This document shows, one piece after another, positions 1 through 4,542 of a DNA stretch of 7,058 bases (the first letter of the stretch is position 1; each line of letters begins with the position of its first letter). The DNA is from Promethearchaeota archaeon (GTDB taxonomy: Archaea; Asgardarchaeota; Lokiarchaeia; Sigyniarchaeales; SOKP01). The translations under genes were made by a program, and so were the position numbers. The stretch lies in NCBI GenBank assembly GCA_030606095.1, contig JAUWHC010000131.1, positions 1 to 7,058 on the forward strand, in the 5' to 3' direction. Below the pieces are notes generated by a model. That model saw only the letters and a program-made list of their open reading frames with translations. It did no database searches and was not told the origin of the DNA.

Positions 1-773
1 ACATTCCCATCATCTTAGTTGAAACCTGATTAGTTAAAAGAACGGCGCAATTGTAAGTCTCCGAGATTCGAGAAAGAGCGTGTATCATGTTGTTTAAAAA
101 GCTTTGTCGGCGAGCTAACATGCCAATACCCACGTATTCAGCCCGCAATAGAGCCATCAAACTGTCTACTACGATTAGCCGCACATTTCGAGTTTTACAT
201 AGCGCCTCCGCTTTTTGAATCATTTGCGATTGATGGTCCGACGAATAAATCCTGGCGTGATAGATCTGCGATAGTACCTTTTTTGGTTCGAGTCCAAACC
301 TTTTAGCGATTCTTTTGATCTTTTCCTTAGAAAATGTGTTTTCGGTGTCGATGTAGGCTACAGTCGAACCTAAACCTCCTTGTTTTTTAGGAAGCTGAAT
401 GGTTACAGCGATCGTGTGGGCTAAATTAGTTTTCCCGGACTTAAAGGGCCCATACACTTCGGTAAGTTTGCCGGTTTGGAATCCTCCGCCTAAAATTCTG
501 TTTAGTTCGGAAGAGCCGGTGGTAATATACTCGGTGTTCTCGTAGATATCCTCTGCTGGTATGAACTCAGTCATTCCTAACGCGTTTCGTGCGTTCCAAA
601 TCAGTTTTTTGGCGGTTTTATCGCCTAGACCATCGATCTCCGATATGATATTATGTGGGGACATCGCTAAAGCCTCCGCCGTGCTAATACCGCTCTCTTG
701 CATGAGCTTAATTTGTCGAGCGTTGATCCCTTTTACTTGGTCTAAATCTGACGTTTTTCGATATCAACTCCAT
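1..773 (-). CDS. radA: RadA recombinase, 3' end outside window, frame broken near start
   Basis: DNA strand-exchange ATPase that forms filaments on single-stranded DNA in recombinational repair. Residues here count from ATG 773 after removing one A. A helix-hairpin-helix N-terminal domain (about 8-65) is followed by a FIPA polymerisation motif (70-73), Walker A GPFKSGKT (108-115), IDTENTF with the catalytic Glu (141-147), Walker B RLIVVD (198-203), an L1-type RAEYVGIGMLARRQ stretch (210-223) and NQV (248-250) leading into L2, where the window ends. From ATG 773 the frame stops after 21 codons. Dropping one A from the A5 run (bases 754-758) joins MELISKTSDLDQV to the RadA frame. Without that, the only in-frame ATG is at 703, which would delete the first hairpin. 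The usual L1 Arg is Ile here (YVGIG), and FRPERI is FSKEKI. Family assignment is certain; the true start is not. Confidence 0.93.
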
Positions 774-809
774 GTTGTAATTTGAATTAAATCAGATTAG
801 AAACGGTTA

Positions 810-817
810 TTAATAAA
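810..817 (-). promoter_or_regulatory. Probable TATA box of radA
   Basis: TTTATTAA on the minus strand is centred about 40 bp before ATG 773, which predicts a short leader of about 15 nt. No clear Shine-Dalgarno motif precedes the ATG. Moderate support, because the surrounding DNA is AT-rich. Confidence 0.4.
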
Positions 818-827
818 GAAAAAAACA
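818..827 (-). terminator. Oligo-T terminator after the 125-residue zinc-ribbon gene
   Basis: A run of seven T on the minus strand lies about 80 nt after the stop at 905 and directly before the radA TATA box. Archaeal intrinsic terminators are typically plain oligo-T tracts like this. Confidence 0.4.
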
Positions 828-904
828 AGAGAATTGAGAAAATTTTACGAATTTAGTCTTCTTGATCGCTAAGAAAATTCTTGAATGGTTGTCTTAAAAT
901 TGAA

Positions 905-1282
905 TTATATTTGTTCAATATATATAGATAATTCTTCTAAAAATTCTTGCGGTGTAATACCGTGGGTTAAGACTTTGTGCCACATTTTAACGTTAGCAGA
1001 GTGAAGATTTATTTCTCTATTTTCTAACTGATCAGCGAACTCAACTATAACTTCATCGATATAAAACTCGGATTTGTCGAATTTGCCAAAATAACCTCCA
1101 AAAGCAAAAAATAAATTCACTATCATTTCAATATCTTCGTCTGAAAAGCATTTTCGGCACGACCTACAGATCACTCCAAGCTTCAAGCTTGTCTGGTACA
1201 TCTTATGTCGCTCTTTTATGTCAGCTCGGCAGATCGAACATTTTATCCCGTTCGAGATCGTGAAGTTTGGCGCATTGATCAT
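905..1282 (-). CDS. Small Cys-rich zinc-ribbon protein, 125 aa, function unknown
   Basis: I do not recognise the family. Cys15 and Cys18 (CSIC) and Cys39 and Cys42 (CRSC), plus an extra Cys45, give a CxxC-x20-CxxC pattern typical of a structural zinc ribbon. The remainder (about 48-125) is mostly helical and acidic (for example PQEFLEELSIYIEQI at the C terminus), with no catalytic motif or membrane segment. The ATG at 1282 is well supported: a TTTAAATA box is centred about 25 bp upstream, so the transcript probably begins at the ATG. A role in protein or nucleic-acid binding next to radA and the RecA-fold ATPase is plausible but not shown. Confidence 0.75.
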   Translation of the reverse strand: MINAPNFTISNGIKCSICRADIKERHKMYQTSLKLGVICRSCRKCFSDEDIEMIVNLFFAFGGYFGKFDKSEFYIDEVIVEFADQLENREINLHSANVKMWHKVLTHGITPQEFLEELSIYIEQI

Positions 1283-1303
1283 AAATAAGATTCTTCACCT
1301 ATG

Positions 1304-1311
1304 TATTTAAA
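1304..1311 (-). promoter_or_regulatory. TATA box for leaderless zinc-ribbon gene
   Basis: TTTAAATA on the minus strand is centred about 25 bp before ATG 1282, the distance expected when transcription starts at the start codon. The TTTTCC repeat just upstream lies where BRE would be. Confidence 0.6.
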
Positions 1312-1344
1312 GGAAAAGGAAAATTGGCACACGAAAATTTTGCC

Positions 1345-1354
1345 TTTATATAAT
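1345..1354 (-). promoter_or_regulatory. Second TATA-like element upstream of the zinc-ribbon gene
   Basis: TTATATAAAG on the minus strand would start a transcript near 1326, with a leader of roughly 44 nt before ATG 1282. The core is nearly symmetric, so its direction is uncertain; it could also fire rightwards against the ATPase gene. Confidence 0.3.
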
Positions 1355-1372
1355 CGGAAATGCTAACCCTTA

Positions 1373-2083
1373 TTACAAATTTGCGATTCCGGATTCTCCA
1401 ATTTCATAGACAAACTTCGTAGAAGTACCATTCGAACTAACTTCCATCTGTTTTAAACCCGAACCTATAGCTTTCGATAAGTTGACATTTATCGAGTTTA
1501 TTCTATCGTATAACTTGCTAAAAAAAGGTTTTGTCTTGCCTGAGTTAGGATCGAAAGATACTTCGTGGATCAAGATTAGAATTATTTTCTCTCTTAGGCA
1601 ACGCATTATTAAAGGAAATAACTGGACGCTGAAAAATTCGTCCAAAATGGCACCTCGCTTTTTAAAATCCGAGTTAGAAGCGATAGAATAGCGCAGAAAA
1701 TGAGAAATATTGTCGATAACGATAATTTTGACATTATTCGGAAAAATCGTGGTCTTCAATTTTCTAAAGTAAGCCGACTGCTTTTGGTAGTTTGAAAAAG
1801 GTTTTATTCCAGGAGCAACAAAAATATTTTTCAGAATGTAATTGACTTTATCAGGAAAACTTTTAAAAAGAGATCTTAACCTTTTTTTAGGGAATTGTTC
1901 GCTGGCTTGTATCCAGACGCACTGGTCACGGTAAGGAATTTTGATAGTTATAAGGGTGCTAACAAATTGTAGCGCTAAGGTGGTCTTACCTGTACCTGAT
2001 TTTCCCGCGATCGATATAAGTCCATTGTCCTTAGATAAATCGAAAATGTAAGAAAAAATCGCCGATTTTTCGAGCTCGATCAT
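1373..2083 (-). CDS. RadB-like RecA-superfamily ATPase, 236 aa
   Basis: P-loop ATPase of the RecA/RadA/RadB fold. Walker A is GKSGTGKT (27-34). WIQASEQFPKKRL (57-69) aligns with the RadA segment IDTENTF..ERI and keeps a candidate catalytic Glu62. Walker B is VKIIVID (118-124). LILIHEV (169-175) is in the place of the RadA VTNQV strand, and KPFFSKLYDRINSINVNLSK (185-204) resembles the KPLGGK..S..I..L.K element of RadA/RadB. There is no helix-hairpin-helix N-terminal domain, and the size is that of RadB rather than RadA (over 300 aa). The ATG lies 20 nt after the preceding stop, with GTGAT 6 nt upstream, so it is the third gene of the operon with the membrane protease. It may be a recombination mediator like RadB or a KaiC-like regulatory ATPase; the sequence does not decide. 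Confidence 0.85.
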   Translation of the reverse strand: MIELEKSAIFSYIFDLSKDNGLISIAGKSGTGKTTLALQFVSTLITIKIPYRDQCVWIQASEQFPKKRLRSLFKSFPDKVNYILKNIFVAPGIKPFSNYQKQSAYFRKLKTTIFPNNVKIIVIDNISHFLRYSIASNSDFKKRGAILDEFFSVQLFPLIMRCLREKIILILIHEVSFDPNSGKTKPFFSKLYDRINSINVNLSKAIGSGLKQMEVSSNGTSTKFVYEIGESGIANL

Positions 2084-2103
2084 GATTTAATCACATCTAA
2101 AAT

Positions 2104-2448
2104 TTAATCGCTATCCAGTAAGTCTAAAACTTCTCTCTGAATTTTATCTACATCTTCTCGGCGCTTCTGGCTCTCGTTAGATATTTCCCTCGAAGCGATC
2201 GAGCCTTGAGGATCGTTCGATAGTAGTTGTTGGAGCATAATTAATGCCATTAAATCGTCGAAATTTCTACCTTGCGAAGTTTGGTTTCCGCTCGCAAGAA
2301 CTCCAAGTAATCCATTTCCGCTCTTTCTCGCTTTATAGAACAAATAGAAGAACAGCCCTACACCGATAATAACTAAGGTGTATACGGGTTCTTTTTGGTA
2401 AAACATCAACATTGCGACTACGATCGCCGCTAAACAAAACCCTTTCAT
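2104..2448 (-). CDS. Two-helix membrane protein with Gln/charged tail, 114 aa
   Basis: Family not recognised. Residues about 4-18 and 23-40 form two hydrophobic helices separated by a short QKEP turn. A Gly-rich linker (about 43-54) leads into a soluble tail (60-114) that is first hydrophobic/Gln-rich (LMALIMLQQLL) and then a highly charged helix (SQKRREDVDKIQREVLDLL). Such a tail could bind a partner, and the two neighbours in the operon are a membrane protease and a soluble ATPase. The ATG directly follows the TAA of the protease gene (TAAATG), with GAGGTG 9 nt upstream, which indicates translational coupling and suggests fixed stoichiometry. Confidence 0.75.
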   Translation of the reverse strand: MKGFCLAAIVVAMLMFYQKEPVYTLVIIGVGLFFYLFYKARKSGNGLLGVLASGNQTSQGRNFDDLMALIMLQQLLSNDPQGSIASREISNESQKRREDVDKIQREVLDLLDSD

Positions 2449-3210
2449 TTACCGATGCACCTCTAGTTTTTTTAATTTTCTCGGAGCAAACGTTTTAAAC
2501 CTTCTTTTTCGAGTCAATAGCTTTACGCTTGGAAATCTGACCTTTCTTAAAGCATTGAAACAACTACCGATAATCCATAAGAAAATTTTCAAAACGAAAT
2601 AACCGAGCACAACGAAAAGCAAGTATTCGACGTAGTATAGGACTTCGAACGGCAAGGATATAAAATAGAGGTCAACGAAAAACCACGCGATTGCGCCCGA
2701 CGCGACGACTAAAGCTATTTGGTAAAGCGAATATCTCGGGTCCATTTTAAAAGTCTCGCCGATAACTCTTATGTCTTGCCCAGAAGGTTCGGAACCGATC
2801 ATAAGCGATACGCAGAAAAAGATGGCAACTACGTTTACCCACGGATCGGTTTCAATGTTGAAAATAATGTCTAAGCAGAAGAGAAAAAGGAGGGTGGACA
2901 CGAACAACGGGGCTACGCTGATGGCAAAAGATTGTAGGAACGAATTTCGCTCGAACTCGGGTAAGCCGACCGAACCGTGAGGAGCAACCCTTACTTTGTC
3001 TTCGCTGCGATATTTAACCGTAAGTTTACCGGGTTTGACGCTAAATAGAATACAAAAGGCGTAGTGAGATAATTCGTGGACGACGATTCCAATGAAGGCT
3101 AAGACGTGTAGAAACGCTTTGAAACCCGTAGTATGAGCGCGTCTATACCAAGCTTGAACTCCGATAGAAAATAATAGCATTAAGAACAGCCATACGAATA
3201 GATTCAACAT
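2449..3210 (-). CDS. M50-like membrane zinc metalloprotease, 253 aa
   Basis: Polytopic membrane protein with HELSH at residues 45-49 inside a hydrophobic helix (FIGIVVHELSHYAFCILF). This is the HExxH zinc site of intramembrane or membrane-bound peptidases. GSEPSGQDIR (139-148) fits the second M50-like motif, in which Asp146 would be the third ligand. Further hydrophobic stretches lie at about 1-18, 31-44, 93-117, 124-139, 160-182 and 188-216. The C-terminal tail (about 221-253) is strongly basic and probably cytoplasmic. The frame is open upstream to a TTG at 3267, but ATG 3210 is preferred: TTTTTATAT is centred about 25 bp before it, so the message should begin there. First gene of the operon with the two-helix protein and the RadB-like ATPase. 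The substrate is unknown; site-2-protease-like regulated proteolysis is an inference from the fold. No PDZ domain is visible. Confidence 0.82.
   Translation of the reverse strand: MLNLFVWLFLMLLFSIGVQAWYRRAHTTGFKAFLHVLAFIGIVVHELSHYAFCILFSVKPGKLTVKYRSEDKVRVAPHGSVGLPEFERNSFLQSFAISVAPLFVSTLLFLFCLDIIFNIETDPWVNVVAIFFCVSLMIGSEPSGQDIRVIGETFKMDPRYSLYQIALVVASGAIAWFFVDLYFISLPFEVLYYVEYLLFVVLGYFVLKIFLWIIGSCFNALRKVRFPSVKLLTRKRRFKTFAPRKLKKLEVHR
2458..2463 (-). promoter_or_regulatory. Strong Shine-Dalgarno inside the protease 3' end
   Basis: GAGGTG on the minus strand lies within the last codons of the protease gene, 9 nt before ATG 2448. It fixes the start of the 114-residue protein and marks internal operon initiation, in contrast to the leaderless first genes. 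Confidence 0.75.
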
Positions 3211-3230
3211 AAAATCAATGTATAACGAGT

Positions 3231-3239
3231 ATATAAAAA
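3231..3239 (-). promoter_or_regulatory. TATA box of the protease operon
   Basis: TTTTTATAT on the minus strand is centred 24-25 bp before ATG 3210. It supports a leaderless transcript and rules out the upstream TTG at 3267 as the main start. Confidence 0.65.
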
Positions 3240-3374
3240 GAAAAAATCTAATTGATGGGAATTGCAAGCAATAAATATTATAATTTTGGGCAACTAAACA
3301 AAATACGCTATCAGGTAAAGGAAAAATTATTGTAATAACAGGAGCAATGTCATCACTAATATTAAAAATATCAA

Positions 3375-3389
3375 TAAAAAGAAAAAAAA
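3375..3389 (-). terminator. Oligo-T tract (T8-C-T5) between small ORF and protease promoter
   Basis: On the minus strand a run of eight T, a C and five more T lies about 33 nt after the stop of the possible 32-residue ORF and well upstream of the protease promoter. It would insulate the two units. Confidence 0.45.
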
Positions 3390-3421
3390 GAATTAGAACC
3401 TTATGAAAATTATAGAGGGAT

Positions 3422-3520
3422 TTAAAACAAGTTTATATTTCTTATTATCTTATCCCGATTAGGGTCTAGATTAACTTTTATTTGTAATATTGAAAGAAGT
3501 GTTTCTTTACTAAGTTCCAT
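3422..3520 (-). CDS. Possible 32-residue small protein
   Basis: ATG 3520 opens a 32-codon frame: MELSKETLLSILQIKV, then NLDPNRDKIIRNINLF and TAA. The composition is that of an ordinary soluble amphipathic peptide, not a low-complexity AT artefact, and codons such as GAC, CCT and CGG resemble those of neighbouring genes. The context fits a small transcription unit: it lies between two oligo-T tracts, with a palindrome holding a TATA-like core about 25 bp before the ATG. It may instead be the remnant of a longer gene or a chance frame. No family is recognised. Confidence 0.35.
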   Translation of the reverse strand: MELSKETLLSILQIKVNLDPNRDKIIRNINLF

Positions 3521-3542
3521 TTTCCCTAAAGTGAAAACTTCA

Positions 3543-3558
3543 ATTTATCCGGATAAAT
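3543..3558. promoter_or_regulatory. 16-bp perfect palindrome, possible operator/promoter
   Basis: ATTTATCCGGATAAAT is its own reverse complement over all 16 bases. It sits between the terminator of the 76-residue zinc-ribbon gene and the possible small ORF, centred about 30 bp before ATG 3520, where a TATA box or operator would lie. A stem without a loop is unlikely as an RNA hairpin, so a homodimeric DNA-binding protein is the more likely reader. Confidence 0.45.
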
Positions 3559-3573
3559 CGTTCTTGAAAAGAA

Positions 3574-3582
3574 TAAAAAAAC
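3574..3582 (-). terminator. Oligo-T terminator of the 76-residue zinc-ribbon gene
   Basis: The minus strand shows GCG followed by seven T and ATTC, beginning about 13 nt after the stop at 3595. This is a typical archaeal T-tract terminator. Confidence 0.5.
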
Positions 3583-3594
3583 GCAAAAGTTAGA

Positions 3595-3825
3595 CTATTT
3601 GCTCTTTTTGAAGGCACGAACGAACGCTAACTTTTCTTTGACCGTCAAAATATTCGATGGATCGTCTATAGTTAATAAGTCTTCCTCGTCAAACCGCTCT
3701 CCGCATTCTGTGCATTCGAGCTCGGCTCCAGACTCCCACGCAAACCTAATCATCTTCTTGGACTTACATCGCGGGCAGCTAAATCTCTCGAACCGAAAAT
3801 CCTCGCGTTTCTCCAAATGCTCCAA
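3595..3825 (-). CDS. C4 zinc-ribbon protein, 76 aa
   Basis: CPRC (Cys17, Cys20) and CTEC (Cys38, Cys41) form a compact zinc ribbon with the spacing of nucleic-acid-binding ribbons such as those of transcription or translation factors. The acidic middle (EEDLLTIDD) and basic C-terminal helix (TVKEKLAFVRAFKKSK) flank no catalytic motif. No ATG lies at the front of the frame. The TTG at 3825 is chosen because a TTAAATA box is centred about 25 bp upstream, placing the transcript start on that codon; the TTG at 3816 is a weaker alternative. Single-gene unit ending in an oligo-T terminator. Function unknown; small ribbons of this kind often accompany RNA polymerase or the ribosome, which is only an inference here. 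Confidence 0.75.
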   Translation of the reverse strand: MEHLEKREDFRFERFSCPRCKSKKMIRFAWESGAELECTECGERFDEEDLLTIDDPSNILTVKEKLAFVRAFKKSK

Positions 3826-3846
3826 CTCTTTTTTTCGAATCTACTT

Positions 3847-3853
3847 TATTTAA
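3847..3853 (-). promoter_or_regulatory. TATA box for the TTG-initiated zinc-ribbon gene
   Basis: TTAAATA on the minus strand is centred 25 bp before TTG 3825, matching the leaderless spacing of the other first genes here. Confidence 0.5.
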
Positions 3854-3885
3854 TAGTCTTATTTTAATTATTTAATTTCTTTGAC

Positions 3886-3897
3886 TTTTATATAAAA
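3886..3897. promoter_or_regulatory. Symmetric TATA element in the spacer
   Basis: TTTTATATAAAA is a perfect 12-bp palindrome and a strong TBP-like site. Rightward it would start a transcript near 3915, where no gene begins. Leftward it would give the zinc-ribbon gene a leader of about 40 nt. Confidence 0.4.
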
Positions 3898-3969
3898 AAA
3901 AATATTGAAGGTACAAGGTTTTAGCAGAAATGAGCTAATTCTTTCTAGCAAAACTTCTTTAAAAAAATG

Positions 3970-4067
3970 GGGTTTAAATAGGACAATTTTTACAAATTAA
4001 TGATAAATATAATAATTAACATGTATTTTCAACGGGAGACTTAAGAAAAGTCGAAGATTTAAAACCC
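3970..4067. repeat. Imperfect inverted repeat enclosing a small hairpin
   Basis: GGGTTTAAAT (3970-3979) pairs with ATTTAAAACCC (4057-4067) over ten base pairs with one bulged A. Inside, GACTT (4038-4042) and AAGTC (4048-4052) form a second stem with a five-base loop. The TTTAAATA within the left arm could also act as a TATA box, which would start RNA near 4000. Confidence 0.35.
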
Positions 4068-4204
4068 AATTCTAATATAATTTGATTAATGCATAGATTT
4101 TATAAGGGATTTTATCTTATTAAGAATATTGTCATAATTCTATTTTGACATATATCCAAGATTATTTTAAATCAATTTTATTATTAGGATTGTTTTTATA
4201 TTCC

Positions 4205-4284
4205 CAATTTAATCTGTAACTTCGACGGTGGTGAAAAAGTCATTTTACTAGTTGGGATTAAAATTGCAAAATTGTGTTTTTCAC
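4205..4284. repeat. Two interlocking inverted repeats
   Basis: CAATTTAATC (4205-4214) pairs with GATTAAAATTG (4256-4266) with one bulge. GTGAAAAA (4231-4238) is the exact reverse complement of TTTTTCAC (4277-4284). The second pair starts inside the loop of the first and ends outside it, so they form either a pseudoknot or two alternative stems. The loop is the most GC-rich part of the spacer. Confidence 0.3.
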
Positions 4285-4319
4285 GAAAAAATGTAAATAT
4301 TATCTTCTAAATTTGAAAC

Positions 4320-4383
4320 ATTTCACTATAGATTGATGGATTTTAGAAGAATAATTATTAGTTTCCGCATCAGATTTCACTAT
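4320..4383. repeat. Direct repeat ATTTCACTAT, two copies
   Basis: ATTTCACTAT occurs at 4320-4329 and again at 4374-4383, 54 bp apart, in the spacer before the TFB-like gene. It may be a repeated protein-binding site; two copies in AT-rich DNA could also be chance. Confidence 0.25.
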
Positions 4384-4496
4384 TTACGCTTTTATAGGTT
4401 GTCTTTTTAAACTTCTACCCTATTTTTTATCTAATTCCAAATCTTAAAATAGCATACTGGTGATCTTCATTTCTTAGTTTAAAAATAATTACAGAA

Positions 4497-4506
4497 TTTA
4501 AATATT
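4497..4506 (+). promoter_or_regulatory. TATA box of the TFB-like gene
   Basis: TTTAAATATT is centred about 42 bp before ATG 4543, which predicts a leader of about 17-20 nt. That leader would hold GTGAT (4530-4534) 8 nt before the ATG, a partial Shine-Dalgarno match like the one before the ATPase gene. Confidence 0.5.
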
Positions 4507-4542
4507 AAAAAATACTAAAAAAAAAGTTAGTGATTAAAAAAA

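Larger units (their letters stand above)
3854..4542. other. Gene-free 689-bp AT-rich spacer between divergent genes
   Basis: No frame on either strand codes for a believable protein; only scattered frames of 8-15 codons occur. No tRNA-like T-loop or clover-leaf pattern was found. It holds the two divergent promoters at its edges, a symmetric TATA at 3886-3897, several inverted repeats (listed separately) and a 10-bp direct repeat. Its length is unusual next to the tight spacing elsewhere and leaves room for a non-coding RNA, an origin-like element or a long regulatory region. No canonical ORB origin repeat was seen. Confidence 0.6.

Noticed and set aside
561..785. Plus-strand frame of 74 codons
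   Set aside because: Antisense to radA, whose domains are clear on the minus strand.
1482..1691. Plus-strand frame of 69 codons
   Set aside because: Antisense to the RecA-fold ATPase with no motif of its own.
2771..2980. Plus-strand frame of 69 codons
   Set aside because: Antisense to the membrane protease gene, with no promoter or domain.
3211..3267. Nineteen-residue N-terminal extension of the protease from TTG 3267
   Set aside because: A TATA box lies inside the extension, 25 bp before ATG 3210, so the TTG is unlikely to be in the main transcript.
3284..3406. Plus-strand frame reading LSGKGKIIVITGAM, resembling a P-loop kinase start
   Set aside because: There is no start codon before the motif, the P-loop is not completed by GKS/T, and the frame degrades into Lys/Ile-rich sequence and stops. 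Probably chance.
3599..3853. Plus-strand frame of 84 codons
   Set aside because: Antisense to the 76-residue zinc-ribbon gene, whose CxxC pairs and promoter are on the minus strand.
4000..4044. Fourteen-codon frame MINIIINMYFQRET, 25 bp after a TTTAAATA box
   Set aside because: Too short and too AT-driven to call; noted only as a possible transcript start within the spacer.
3854..4542. Search for CRISPR repeats, tRNA or rRNA in the long spacer
   Set aside because: No regularly spaced repeats, no tRNA T-loop or clover-leaf, and no rRNA-like sequence were found.
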